DNA of 64,000 bases, taken from Lithobates sylvaticus. Lineage: Eukaryota > Chordata > Amphibia > Anura > Ranidae. The stretch lies in assembly GCA_028564925.1 (NCBI GenBank), contig CM053027.1, positions 242,241,149-242,305,148 of the forward strand, read 5' to 3'. A model generated the notes under the pieces. The model was not told the DNA's origin. It worked only from the letters and a program-made list of their open reading frames with translations, and did no database searches. The first letter of the stretch is position 1; each line of letters starts with the position of its first letter. Shown here in pieces: positions 45,489 to 57,729 of this stretch. The position numbers and the translations under genes are program-made.

Positions 45489-45900
45489 TAGGGCTCATGC
45501 ACACAGGACATTTGCCTATCGCATCTGAAAGCCTTTTCTCCTGGCAGGAGATAAGCAGCATAAAAAAGTGCCTAAGTCGTGTTTTGCCAATGGGTTTAGG
45601 TGCATCAAGCACTTGGGCATTCATTCATTCCTTTGGCTAGAATATTAATTTATTTTGGCCTGTGAAATGAATAAACATTCGAACACTGAACATAGTGTTT
45701 AGGCACGTTGGACATTTTTCTGCCGAAATGCTCCTCTGACTGTGCAAGTGATGGTGATTTTTTTCTGCCTCTAAAGGAATGTAACCACCTATGTGTGCAT
45801 AGACACAAAGGCTAACATGGAGGGGTGCTTAGAGTCAGAAAAAAAAAAGTCAAACTCCCCTGAAAGCAGAATTTTTGCTGTTCAGTGTGCGTAAGGCCTT
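45489..45900. mobile_element. MITE with 'agggctcatgcacac' ends
   Basis: The ends ttagggctcatgcacacagg and cagtgtgcgtaaggcctt are inverted relatives. Non-coding. A diverged relative of 42879-43258. Confidence 0.6.
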
Positions 45901-47555
45901 GGAATCTCTGTAAGAAAAGGTCAAACTCACAGCAGTGTAATGCAGAATAATAATACAATGAATATACAGTGAATACCAATACAATGAATAGTTTTTGGCA
46001 TCCCCAGCAACCCTCTGGATGTAGTATATCGAGAATTAGCAGTAACTATGCTGGACACAGCTTAAAGCAAACATTTTTTTTCTTCTGGACATCAGCTTTA
46101 CGTAGGGAAATACTAGAACCCCTGTCAGATTTTTAATGTGTTTACCTGTGGCAGATTTGCCCCCACTTTGCATCTGCTAACACATTGTCCCCCGAAAAGA
46201 AAGTGAGGCGAAATCTTTCTAGCGGAGTCTCAGACAGCATAAAAACCTAATAGGGTTCTAACCTTTACCCATTCAATCCAAAACCAAAAGAAAAAACAAA
46301 AATGGTTTCAGAATGTGATGAAACACATGGCACCCCGCTTTTGGTGCTCTCTCCAAACCATTCCAGCAGACCCAGAGCTATTACAAGCCCTTTTACCCCA
46401 AGCATTGTACACAGATAAGATGTTGAGGTAAAATCCAAAAGGAACGACTCCCAATTGAACAGAAATACAGGTTTTTATACAAAAGTCACCACACGAACAA
46501 TAAAACCAAATATTTACCCACATCACACAAGGGTTTAGATAACAAGCTAAAGTTGACACAAGGCTAATCCCATCATAAGAACCTCCAAGAGTTAGCCAAA
46601 TTAGTGAACAGACAGAAACAATAAGTGACTCAAATAACAATGAGAATTCACATCTAGACAATGCTTTGATTAATCAGGGATCCCTGACTGTCTGGAAACA
46701 GTATTCAAGAAGACCCGAGGCTGTCCAAATCTCATTAACTTGCTTTCTTTTCACATACATCTCCTGAGTTTCAAGTTGGCAGAGACCATCATGGCTTCCT
46801 TGACTCTAATAATGTCCTTTTGCATTATATATCGGGACATCTTCCTCAAATGCTAGGGCCCATAGTCAGTAGGCAACAGGCTACCCTGTAGTCCCCTCCA
46901 AAAGCCCCTGTCCTGGTTGGGTCTGTCACAATACACTTTAATGTTAGCGACAGCACGAGAAAAGAAAAAACACAAGACAGACATACTGCCAATACAGGCG
47001 ATCTCACATTTAGATAAATATTGTGTATTCTTTTCAACTAATTCAGTATGGTGACTTGTACAAATAAATACATTTACAACAGTATGAGGATCAACTTCAC
47101 ATAAAGTACATATATGCTCTCTTTTCTGCTAGGTTTTTATTAGGCTCCAAATTTTTGTTTCAAATATTTTACTCATTGAGAGGCATTGCTGACACTGTCC
47201 CATCTGCACTTAAGGATTTATTGCGCTTTAATACAAAAAAACATTTTATATGTAGGAGTTTAAATAAAGAATGACTGCAGTAATCATTGCTCCATGTTTA
47301 CAAATGGAAAAGTCCCTCACTGTAAACTGTCATTCTTCTTATTGAAAATTCTGGCTTATTTATCAAAGCAACAATAAGAGCAATGAGGCTGCACAAAGTT
47401 CTTATAACCTATAGCAAACACAAGTATATATTTGTTCTAAAACTAGTTGGCTGATCTCTGTTACTTTAGGCATTTTTTTCGCAATCACTGAAAAAGTCAA
47501 ATATGGGAGTAAAAAAACAGCTTGCTATAAAGGAAGCCATGCAGGCCTTGATAAG
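45901..47555. other. Mostly unassigned, repeat-poor intron
   Basis: A repeat-like piece ('tcccccgaaaagaaagtgag') lies near 46190-46240. The rest shows no gene or element. Confidence 0.4.
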
Positions 47556-47559
47556 TTTA

Positions 47560-47928
47560 ATTTATCTTTATTGATCATAGGAAAAAGATCTATGGACTAG
47601 TCTGCCACAAATTTCTCAAAATGGTGTAAGTCTACTGCCACCAGGATCCCTGTGTTTCTCCTACTAGAACTGGGTTAATTTAAAGTTCAATTGTAGTTTC
47701 AGCAGGCACCGGGCCCTTTGGAACTCTCCATATCAGGAATGTACTAACACCCCCACCTTATCTAGTGGCACTTAATTCAGATTCCGTCCAACAAGATTTC
47801 AACATACCAGCAGGTTTACTATTCAGCCAGCTACCCCAGCTGAGAAGCCAGAACGATGGCGGAGCACCCCTACTGGACACTGATAAGACTAGATACTACA
47901 CTTGATCTTAGCAAAAGGTTGAGAGGTG

Positions 47929-47930
<2 letters not shown>
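47560..47930 (-). pseudogene. U2 snRNA 5' end fused to an unknown transcript-like sequence
   Basis: On the minus strand, bases 47930 to about 47878 read like the first 53 nt of U2 snRNA: ctaagatcaagtgtagtatc (with the branch-site-binding gtagta) followed by 'cttatcagt'. Only about five positions differ from U2 as I recall it. Similarity then stops abruptly and an unrelated sequence follows, with AATAAA at 47567-47572. This fits a chimeric retrocopy made by template switching; no poly(A) tail or duplication was seen. Confidence 0.7.

Positions 47931-47978
<48 letters not shown>
47929..47978. repeat. (AC)n microsatellite
   Basis: About 24 uninterrupted AC units between the U2-like end and a SINE. 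It is probably the expanded tail region of the SINE. Confidence 0.95.
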
Positions 47979-47981
<3 letters not shown>

Positions 47982-48172
47982 AGGGCCAATTTAGACAAGA
48001 GCCAATTAACCTTTTAGCATGTCTATGCAGTGTAGGAGGTAACCAGTGTACCCAGGAAAAAATAAAACAAGCACAGGGAGAACATGCAGGTAGTGTTCTG
48101 GTAAAGATTCCAACTGAGGGCCCTAGTACTGCAAGGCATAAGTGCTAACCACTATGCCTCTGTGCTGCCCAT
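47979..48172 (-). mobile_element. tRNA-derived SINE
   Basis: On the minus strand it starts gggcagcacagaggcatagt, with an A-box-like 'tagtggttagcac' and a degenerate B box 'agttggaatct'. It goes on with the conserved body 'catgttctccctgtgc', 'agacatgct' and 'ggttaattggctcttgtcta'. It ends at the TG microsatellite. Confidence 0.85.
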
Positions 48173-48342
48173 ATGGCTTCCATCTGTATAACTCAGCCTC
48201 CACCATCAGCAGAACATCTAGACCCCTGGAGTCAGCTGCAAAGTATAAGCATAGACAACACTGCTCGCTGCATGTAGATAGAGTTCAAACATACCCTCCC
48301 TGCAGAGTCAGACACATAGCTCTGAAATCAGCAAAAAGAGCT

Positions 48343-48735
48343 TAAAGCAGAATTCCACCCAAAAGTGGAACTTCCGCTCATTGTACTCCTCCCCCTCCCA
48401 CATTTGGCACCTGTCTTTCACGGGTATGCTTTCCCCACTTCCGGGAACCTCAGCCGTGGGTATTGACGTCCTGGCTGAGGCTCCCTCCTCCTCCCTCTGT
48501 CGCCGGGCCAGTTGGAGAGAGGAGCAAAGCCTCACGCATGCGCAGTAGGGTTCCCGGCGTGAAATCAAAAGGCTACACTGCCGGGTTCCCTTACTCGCAA
48601 TGGAGGCGGCATGCACCCGACAGCTGATGGAAACCAGGACAGGTAAGTGTCTGATTATTAAAAGTCAGCAGCTGCAGTATGTGCAGCTGCTGGCTTTTAA
48701 TTTTTGTAGCAGTGGGCAGAACACAGCTTTAAAGT
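48343..48735. mobile_element. MITE 'ttaaagcagaattccaccc'
   Basis: The left end cttaaagcagaattccaccc and the right end agaacacagctttaaag are inverted relatives. The interior is GC-rich and holds 'cagctgcagtatgtgcagctg'-type inverted words. Non-coding. Confidence 0.65.
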
Positions 48736-50418
48736 GATACTAAACACACACTGTTTAATTTACATGGTCTCTTCCATTTCTGTATGTGGATGATGGCACT
48801 GTAATTATTTTAATAAAAAAAAAAAAAAAACCTAAGTACCTTTTTACTAATCTATATACAGTGGTCACATGACCCAGCTCTTTTCCAGCCAGTCTGCAGG
48901 TAAACATTAGCGAGATCAGCTTCTGATCACATGTTAAAAAAAAAAACAGCCTTTGGAATACAAAGTAATATAAACAAAAAACATCAATAAACTATTTTAA
49001 ATGTGCATACAAATATGTATATGTTGAAACAACTTAGACAGTCTCTTTCCTTCATGCACCACCAGTACCCACACAATAGGTAACGATTAGCCAGTTTTTG
49101 CAACACCTGATAAACACCATTGGTTTAGTCTCAAGGGAACATAAAAAGGACAGTTTAAGAAATGCAGGGTAATTCCCTGACCCTTCTAAAGGATATATGA
49201 CTCTTTATGTTTATTCTTACAGGCTGTGCAAGAGGCAAAGTGCTAAATGCAAAGAACCATATACCCATGACATTAGAAAATGTGAATCTATCTAGTCTTA
49301 TACTGATATGACTTCAGCAAAGTGAATTTGAATTGGTTAAAGTGTATTTTTGTTTGCCTTGAGTATTAGGCCTCTCTCATTTCTGATTAGTGTGGTGGGC
49401 TGCTGGAAATATTTCTTCTTAACACTGCGTTTGTTTAAAACCAAAAGAGATGGTTGTAGATGGAATATATCACATGTGCAGTTCCACAAGCTGTCCTAAT
49501 TCTGTATATTTAAAAATTCAATATCAATGGCAGTTAGAAATGAGGAAATGCACAAACAATTCAGTTCTACGCCTAAATAAATGATCGCACTCCAAAAAAT
49601 GTCTGCCAAAACATAAACTTGTATTGCATACCAACACCAAGTTTTTCTGTCCTTTTTCTAACATTTTCATCTTGGAACAATAATACATTTATATGTGTTG
49701 TGTATTTTCTGTCCTTTGTTGCTTTTGTTTTTAGTAGGAAATAAAGAAGATATACATGTACTGTGAAGCCATCACATATACACCATATATTTGCCCTTTG
49801 CGTTCTCTTACAACTCTACAGCCAACCGCACAGTAATGTGGTTGCAGAATAAAATGTACCCATTTCCAGAACCTGTCAATCTTAACCAACATTTCACAGA
49901 TTTTTTGCTGAAATTTGGTGCAATCCACCTAATTACTGTAACACCCTCTCTCCCCAGTGGCTCTCCGGAGAGAAAGGAAATATCCAGTACTTCCAGGTAT
50001 GCAGTACCAAATTCCATTTGAAAATGGCACTAAAATAGCAGCTTTTTGTTCCTGTGCCATTTTAAAATGGCACCTGGGACAAACAGCAGCTCCCAGTTAG
50101 GTTGAATACTAGGACTGCTGGCTGCAATGGTCCAGAACAAAGCCAACTAGCTGAAACGATAAGCTCTTTGGATTTTAATGCAATTACAGAACATTTAGAG
50201 CTCTATAGCAGAGCACTACCAAGCAGTGTTTTCTTGTTGTGTTTACAGAGGAATTGATATGACACCATGGCACTTCTTCGTCAGTTCAACAGCTAGGGAA
50301 GAGTGGATTCAGCTCTGTCATGAGCTCCATCGCAGTTATAGATCACTGCAATACTCATCTATTGTGGCTTATTACAGATAACCCATCTGATCCAGAATGC
50401 CCAATTTGTGTGTGTCTG
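48736..50418. other. Unassigned intron
   Basis: Starts with another MITE-like end, 'aaagtgatactaaacacac', without a recognised partner. The remainder shows no gene. Short open frames at 49731-50021 on both strands have no known relatives. Confidence 0.4.
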
Positions 50419-50794
50419 TATGCATCGATCAGCCATAGATGTATGACCACTAACAGATTAAGGGAATAACATTGATGGCACCAGAACTGGACCACAGTGC
50501 AAGAGAAGAAGATGGCCTGGTCTAATAAATCATGTTCTCTTTTACATCATGTGGATGGCCCAGCCTGTGGGCATCACTTAGAAAATAGTATTCCCTGATG
50601 GTAGTGGTCTCTCTCAGCAGGATAATGCACTCTGCCATGCTGCAAAATTGGTTCAAAAATAGTTCCAGGAACATAACAATGAGTTGGCTTGGCCTCTAAA
50701 TTCTCCAGACTTTAAGCCAATCAAGCATCTGTGGGATGTGTTGGAAAAACAAGTCAGATACATGGATGCCCCACCTCTCAGCTTACAGGACATA

Positions 50795-51180
50795 AAGAAA
50801 TTGTAAAGTCTCATGGTTTTTTACCTTAATGCATTGTATCCATTAAGGTGAAAAACCTTCTGTGTGCAGCAGCCCCCCAGACCCCCCCCCCCCCCCCCCA
50901 CCTTTTTCTAATTCAACCAAATCCAGTGGACACGGGAGCAGGGGTGAGTCCTAATGTCTGTGTCACTGGACACAGCAGCAGTACTCGGGAGCGCAACAGC
51001 ACAGGTGCTCCCATGGAAAGCCGCTCTCTGTGAGGGCACTCAATGAAGAGGAGGAGCCAGATGCACCACCAGGAGAGGAGGATTGGGGGTCACTCTGTGA
51101 AAAACCCTTGCACAGAGCAGAGAAGTATAACATGTTTGTTATTTAAAAAAAAAAAAAAAAAAAAACCTTTACAATCACTT
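50795..51180. mobile_element. MITE inserted in the transposase
   Basis: The ends aagaaattgtaaagtctc and aacctttacaatcactt are inverted, of the 44734-45229 family. TA lies on each side (50793-50794, 51181-51182), and removing the MITE with one TA restores the DIK-VLL transition of the old transposase. This dates the MITE as younger and gives its duplication as TA. It contains a C run at 50883-50899. Confidence 0.9.
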
Positions 51181-51185
51181 TAAAG

Positions 51186-51333
51186 TAGGGGTAGGCAACC
51201 TGGGGCCCTCCAGATGTTGTGGAACTACATTTCCCAAGAAGCATTGCAAGGCTGGCAGTTATAATTACTCCAAGAGGCACGATGGGACTTGTAGTTCTGC
51301 AACAGCTGGAAGGTCCCAGGTTGCCTACCCTTG
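51186..51333. mobile_element. hAT-type MITE with 8-bp duplication
   Basis: A perfect CTTTAAAG lies at 51178-51185 and 51334-51341. The ends taggggtaggcaacctgg and ccaggttgcctacccttg are inverted. The interior 'ccctccagatgttgtgga' is typical of vertebrate hAT MITEs. Its target straddles the right edge of the MITE at 50795-51180, so it came last. Confidence 0.95.
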
Positions 51334-51492
51334 CTTTAAAGGTTCTGCTACTGACAGCTTTGTGCCAGATACAGCATACCTTCAGAGGGCTAGTAGTGTC
51401 CTTGCTGCAACAGATCAAGGCTGATTTGGTGGCAAAAGGGGGACCTAGTAAATATTAGGTGGGTGGTCATAAAATAATGGCTAATGGGTCTA

Positions 51493-53700
51493 TGCACACG
51501 TATATATATTATTATAGTAAAAATATTTCCTCCCTACATTTTGCCTAGTTTCCAACAATTACAATGGACAGTCACATTTACTCCGTGACAATGGCACAAT
51601 CATACTAATGTCTGTCAACTCCAAACTTTATCTTATTGTTTTATAGTCAGGTTGGGGAAAAAAAAAAAAAAAAAAAAAAGACAACTATGAAGTTGAACCA
51701 ATTTATGCTAACAATTTACATTATAAATGGTTGTGTTTGTGTAAGAAAGCAACACTGAAAGAGGAAACAGAGCTTTCCTGAATAAAAATTAAATTTTCAC
51801 TTTCAGCCTCACCTATCTGCTATGTTATAAATGTATAAACAAAGTGACATATTTAAGAAAGACTTATCTGGGGTTTCACAAATAATGTAAAAGTTACAGG
51901 AAAACATGCAGAAAATGATGGCATTTTTTTACAAAGTCTTCCTAAATAAAACCCAGAAAACACAAATATATGTATACATATTTACTATGAAATATGATAT
52001 AGGGAGGAAAAGGCTCTGGGACCAAAGTGGTAAAAAAAATTGTCCAGTAGCCTGAGACAAGTCTGAGCATTTCTATGTATAAGTCAACTGTCAATGTGCA
52101 ACCAATTTAATTTAGGGTGTGGCCCTTTGATAAGATTACTGCCTCTGGAATTCAATTTACATTACCAACATATGTCAGCTATGTGTGACTTGGCAAAGTC
52201 ACGATGCCTTCCCTGTGCCTCAGGCCCAAACATTGTCCTCTTTTCAAAACAGGAAATTCTAAGATTGTCCAATAAAAAGAAAACAAAACAAAAAATTAGG
52301 TGGAACATGTAACATGTTCTCAATAGGTGAACTCATCTTTTAACTCTTTTAAAAAATCAGGGGCTTCAAGCAACTTTCAAATCATAACCTCGCACCTCTA
52401 TTTTGAGAGTGGCCATCACAGGCTCCGAGCAGCACAATTTGTATGCATTTGGTCTCTCCGCAATCTGCGCTGTAGAGAGTAGTAGAACTAGAGACCGGGA
52501 CTGAAAGCACCATGGATCCTTATAGGAATGCATTCTACTTTTCAGAATTGGCAACCCTAAATCACTTCACAAGAGAGAATTAGCCATCCTCAGCTAAACA
52601 ACCTATACAAGAAGTGCCTTCATTCTGCAGTTTGTGAGTTGTCTTCATTGTGATTATATGACTGGGGCGCAGTACAGAATTTACCGTTTGTGGCTCCGGT
52701 TGTTGAATCAAATGTAAAGGGATAGAATAAAAAAAATGGCTTCCTTGGTGTTCTTAGCCCTGGTCTGCAGTCGTTTTGCTCTCTGAACTGTACAATGAAC
52801 ACAACAAAGCAATGTTTTCACTGGCCTGGGCCTGTCACACCAGTGCTCAAAGTACAATATAAGGAGAGGAAGAGATAATGTTTGCTATTTTTTAAAAGTA
52901 TGGTTATCTTTTACATTTTCTGGAATCTAAAGGAGTTGAAGTAAAAGTGTAAAAATAAGCCCCTTCTCACTGTGAAGAAAAACAAAAGTATGTGGCAACT
53001 CTACATTTTGCACATTTTTACATCCACCAATAAAACGTACAGTACATAACAGAACAGAAAGTTAGCAACGCACCATATCTTTTTATAAAGCAGAAGACCT
53101 ATAGAATTGAAAAGTTATATTGTTAACTTTTCATACCCAGTGATAGCTGCCATTTCCTTAAAACTGTTCTTGAATTTTTGACATATTTGTTTTTTTTAAT
53201 AGTTATTAGATTTTCCTTTTGTCTTTATATATTTTTTTTTTTTTTTTTTTTTTTTTATGTAAATGTATTTAGTGTCACAAAGCAGCGTACAAGTCTGTGT
53301 GTGACTGCATGTATAGACAAGACAGGACTGTTTAGAGATATCAGTGATCAAGATAGGCTAAGGGACACCACACTGAGCTTAGTTTTTAGTTGCTTTAAAA
53401 TGGTGGTACAGGCTAAAGCTTGTTTAGCTGTACTTCTCCTGTGGATCACAAGAGTACAGTTCGTTCTGCACACCTGTGACCCATTTTCTGAATTGCGCTT
53501 TCAGCTGAGGTCGGTCCAGGCTCGGGCAAGAACACGACAATGAAGTTGGGATCCGCCCACCTGCCTGGACCGGCAACACGACTCAGCCTCTCAGTGAGCC
53601 GCTAAGAGCCTGAGCCAGAGATGGGGAGGGGAGGCAGAGCAGAGAGCGGTGACTGCCAGTCACCAGCTGTCTATTCAGGGAGCCCTGAAAACCGTGCGTT
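51493..53700. other. Mostly unique intron
   Basis: Contains A20 at 51658-51679 and T26 at 53230-53256. No gene, RNA gene or repeat ends recognised. It could hold regulatory DNA. Confidence 0.4.
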
Positions 53701-54335
53701 AAGCTGGCGGGGGACACCTAGGTAAATATGATTCTTCAAAAAAAAAAAAAAAACACATATTTCCATATAAAAAAAAAATAAAATCTTTCAGGTGCAGCTT
53801 CCCCAAACCCTCCTAAAATACTTACTTAAACCTGATCTCTCTACTCCTCCCCACTGGTCTGAGGGAGAGCAGAGAAGCCATTGGCTCCTGCTGCTGTCAA
53901 TCAAATCCAGGTGACAAGGGAGCAGGGGACGGGGTCAACATACACGGTGTGTGTCAATAGATTGAGATCAAACCGAGTGCACCCCTAGCAATCGGCTTCC
54001 TAGGAAGTCACTCGGAAGGCAGGAGGAGTTTGGAGTGCCAGTGGGGGATCCCTGAAGAGGAGAATCGGGGCTGCTCTGTACAAAAACTATAGCACAGAGT
54101 AGGTAAGTAAAACGTAATTTATTTATTTTTATTTTAAATGATCCTTTCCGACCACTTTAGAATGTAACTTCAGCTCCCCACCCCTTGCTTTCTGGAAGCT
54201 CAATTAAAATTGTGGAATTTTAACGACTGTAGAGAGAAGACAACTCCAGATAAAAAGGTACAAATTATGTGTATCACCTGAGGCCAGTCATTTAACTAGG
54301 TATTAGTAAGGGTTTACAACCACTTTAAACGTACG
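53701..54335. mobile_element. Decayed MITE-like block(s)
   Basis: 'gatcctttccgaccacttta' at 54140-54160 and 'gtttacaaccactttaaacg' at 54307-54330 resemble right ends of the 'aaagtggttgtaaa' family. Left ends are not clear. The interior (53860-54110) shares 'cattggctcctgctgctgtc' words with 44734-45229. Confidence 0.45.
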
Positions 54336-55296
54336 GATTAAAACAAGTGGGCGGAGCAGGGTAACCCATTTTTTTGCATATAATCTCAGGTGTCTATACA
54401 CTTGCATCTACTGTTTACTGTGATATAAACATTTACTGTAGGTAAATTCTGTTAATGCATTTTTTTATATTCATACTCTGAGTTTGAACTGACCAGGTTC
54501 ATCACAGGCCTACTGCCAATGGCTTCTAGGACCTCTGAAGCTACTCAAAGAAATAGGAAAGTTTTTCCAAGTTAGTCTTTTTGTGGCCATTTCAGTGTCT
54601 ATGACAGGTTTCTGTCACGAGGACCAGCAAGTTGTCAGGCAGCTGAGAAAAACAGCCTTAAATGCTATTGTTCCCTACTCTTCTGTCCACTGACATGTAA
54701 ACTATTCCACTGAGCTGAAGATTCATGTCCTGGGAACACTCAGAGCCTGCAAAAATGTTCCCAATTGGCTGCACAATATCACTATAATTCTGTCATACAT
54801 CTCGTGCTTTATAATCTGGTTATAGGTTTAATGCAAGTCAGACCGTAGATCAATCCTTCAGTACCAAAATTAATCACTTTTACTTTTCTCATTTAGAAAA
54901 TAATATATGTTGAATGCCTCGTTTAACTTTACAGACATCTAAGGGAATTGGAAGAAATCCATTAAAATGTTACTAAACTTCTTTTTGTTTTAGCTTTAAC
55001 AGTCTGGGGCTGCATCTTAAACAATAAACAATCAGCTCCATTAAGCAAATAAAACATAATATGAAAAAAATGGCATGTTCTGTGAGTGAGAAATGACATG
55101 AATGGAAAGTACATGTGTTTTTTGATGTACGTGGCAAATTGAGCAGAACCAATTGTCTTTACTCTTAATTAGTAATTATCCTCTAACAACAGTCTATTTC
55201 CTCAATAGAAATATATGTACATCCTGGCTTGTCAATGTAACAAATCAAATATATATCAAGTGAAATAACAAATCTAAAACGATACTTATTACTTTA
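54336..55296. other. Unassigned AT-rich intron
   Basis: No gene or repeat ends recognised. Confidence 0.4.
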
Positions 55297-55894
55297 ACTT
55301 CAGCCCCGGACCATTTTGCCGGCCAAAGACCAGAGCACTTTTTGCAATTCGGCACTGCGTCGCTTTAACTGACAATTGCGCGGTTGTGCGACGTGGCTCC
55401 CCAACAAAATTTACGTCCTTTTTTTCCCACAAATAGAGCTTTCTTTTGGTGGTATTTGATCACCTATGCCGTTTTAATTTTTTTGCGCCATAAACAAAAA
55501 AATAGCAAAAACTTTGAAAAAAAAAAAAAACACATTATTTTTTTACTTTTTGCTATAATAAATATCCCCAAAAAATATATAAAAACATTTATTTTCCTCA
55601 GTTTAGGCCGTGTGTGACACATCACTGATCGCTGCTCCGGATTACAGGGAGCTGTGATCAGTCAGTGTGTCATTAGGCAGAACGGGGAGATGCTTGTTTA
55701 CATTAGCATCTCCCTGTTCTTCCTCTCTGTGAGACGATCGCGGGTATCCCCGCGGACATCGAGTCTGCGGGACCCGCAATCCCGCTCACGGAGCTCCGCA
55801 AGCTGCCTCTTAAAGGCCAAGTACAGGTACGTTTATCTGCCTATACGTGCCCTTCTGCCACAGTATATCTGCGTGAGGCAGTCAGGAAGCAGTT
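55297..55894 (+). mobile_element. Dispersed TTAA-family repeat, ~0.6 kb copy
   Basis: It runs from 'taacttcagccccggaccat' through 'atagagctttcttttggtgg', 'cctcagtttaggccgtgtg' and 'cgcgggtatccccgcgg' to 'caggaagcagtta'. It shares sequence with 1-513 (reverse) and 22617-23394. Non-coding. Confidence 0.7.
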
Positions 55895-55907
55895 ACCTTG
55901 TTAAAAC

Positions 55908-56150
55908 CTTGAGGCCAAGTTCACACTGCTGCGATCTGATTCAGATCTAACATTCAGTGTAGTGCAACTGCGATACTACTTTGAAGAGGTTTGCATATTT
56001 TATGGGCCAAAATTGTGCTGGAATCGCATCAAAGTAGTACAGGAACACCACTGAATGGAAACCATTGAAAACAATGTGATTTCCATTGTCATGAGATTCT
56101 GTGCAACTCAAGTTGCATCTAAAATTGCACTAGTGTGAACGGAGCCTTAA
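55908..56150. mobile_element. MITE with 'ccaagttcacact' ends
   Basis: The left end ttgaggccaagttcacactg and the right end tagtgtgaacggagccttaa are inverted copies, with interior inverted words around 'ttgaaaacaatgtga'. Non-coding. Confidence 0.7.
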
Positions 56151-56569
56151 TAAAACAGTGAAATCTTTTTTTTTTTTTTTTTTTTGTATAGCATAGGGAA
56201 TGGTTAAAACCCTTGACAGTTTTTTTTATCTGTGTCCCATTGGAGAGATTTTACTTCACTTCCTGTTCTGTAGGCACAGCAGTTAGTGATAAGAAAGCCT
56301 CCTTTGAAAGTGTCCCTTATGCAAGATTTCCTTCTGTCCCAATGCCATATCTCCTTCTCCGGATAGACAGCAATTCTCAGGTCTGAAAATTTAGCCCGGA
56401 GTTGCCCTGTATACAGAGCAGTTCTAGCAGCTATCAAAAGAGGAACTGTCTTGACTTTATCAACACAGTTCTCACACAAAATAGAGAGATACAGAGCAAC
56501 ATTGTTACTTTTGTATCTTTCTGTATCTCTCTCTGTTCCTTTTTTTATTAACATTTGTTTACGTAACCC
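56151..56569. other. Unassigned stretch
   Basis: A T run lies at 56167-56185. An open minus frame (56204-56554) has no known relatives. Confidence 0.4.
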
Positions 56570-57231
56570 TTATGCCTCGTACACACGTACGGACTTTTGC
56601 CGGCGGACCTAAGTCCAGCGGACAATCCGCTGGACTTTCCGGCTAGGTCCGCTGGACTTTCCGAGGGTGTGGACTTGCCCACACACGCACGGACTTCTCC
56701 AGCGGATAATCCGCCGGCCAAAAGTCCGCGGGACTTTTGAAAATGAACGGACTTGCCCACACACGGAGCAGTCCGTTCATTTCGAACGTAACTTCAGGTT
56801 ACGTAGCTAGCGTAGGCAGTAAATGCCGCCGCGCTAGCTCCGCAAGCTGGCATGGATTTAAAGGGAATCCCCACGCCGAAAAAACGGCGTGGGGGTTCCC
56901 CCCAAATCCATGTCAGACCCTCATCCGAGCACGCAGCCTGGCAGGCCAGGAAAGGGGTGGGGACGAACGAGCGCCCCCCCCCCCCTCCTGAGCCGTACCA
57001 GGCCGCGTGCCCTCAACATGGGGGGTGCCCTGGGGAAAGGGGGGCCGTGCGGCCCCCCCACCCCAAAGCACCGTGTCCCCATGTTGATGAGGACAAGGGC
57101 GGGGGCTTATCGGAATCTGGGGAACCCCCTTTAATAAGGGGGCCCCCAGATACCGGCCCCCCACCCTATGTGAATGAGTATGGGGTACGATGTACCCCTA
57201 CCCATTCACCTAAGGTGTAAAATGTAAAGTA

Positions 57232-57268
57232 AAAAAAAACACCCACACTTTTGAAAAAATAGTTTATT
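57232..57268 (-). terminator. Poly(A) signal with GT-rich downstream element, left arm
   Basis: The mirror copy: AATAAA on the minus strand (57263-57268) and a GT-rich stretch next to it. Confidence 0.5.
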
Positions 57269-57721
57269 GCACTGCTCCGGGGGTCTTCTTCCGTCTTGGG
57301 GGTCTTCTCGCCGGACTCCCCCGCCATTTACCAAGCTCTTTTACCGAGCGAGGGGAGTCCGGCTACCTTCTTCGTCGTCGCCGCCGTCTGGGGGTCTCGA
57401 TCCGCCTTCGGGGGTCTTCTTCCGTCTTGGGGGTCTTCTCGCCGGACTCCTCCCCTCTCTTCTGCTCTTTTACCTAGCTCTTTCACGAGGGGAGGTGTCC
57501 GGCTACCTTCTTCGTCGTCGCCGCCGTCGTCTGGGGGTCTCGATCCGCCTTCGGGGGTCTTCCGGGGTCTCTTCTGTTCTTGCGGCGGTCGTCGTCTTCC
57601 GCGCCGCCGGCGCCTTCTTCTTCTTCTTGTCCTCCTTCTTGTCCTTCTTGTTCTTCTTCTTCTTCCGATGTTGACCCGACGCTCTCTCTGCCCGGAATGC
57701 CTGTGCCGCTCTGAGCTCGGA

Positions 57722-57729
57722 CTTATATA
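57722..57729 (-). promoter_or_regulatory. TATA-like box in the left arm of the palindrome
   Basis: The mirror image of the box at 57881-57888 with the same flanks, facing the opposite way. The two boxes are about 150 bp apart and diverge. Confidence 0.45.

Larger units (their letters stand above)
50615..51458 (+). pseudogene. Tc1/mariner-type transposase C-terminal remnant, split
   Basis: The first part reads QQDNALCHAAKLVQK, WPLNSPDFKPIKHLWDVLEK and QVRYMDAPPLSLQDIK. After the two insertions the same protein resumes as VLLLTALCQIQHTFRGLV and ends LVAKGGPSKY, as in widespread vertebrate Tc1-type transposases. IEHLW is changed to IKHLW, which alters a conserved acidic position. Confidence 0.85.
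50421..51490 (+). mobile_element. Tc1/mariner-type transposon remnant carrying two nested insertions
   Basis: Flanked by TA (50419-50420, 51491-51492). The ends share 'atcagccat' and 'gtatgaccac' with the inverted 'gtggtcataaaataatggct'. Between 50625 and 51458 lies the C-terminal part of a transposase, interrupted by a MITE (50795-51180) and a hAT MITE (51186-51333). The N-terminal half is missing. Confidence 0.85.

Noticed and set aside
47878-47930. A functional U2 snRNA gene
   Set aside because: Only the first 53 nt match; the Sm site and the 3' stem-loops are absent and the upstream side is a microsatellite and a SINE, with no snRNA promoter elements seen.
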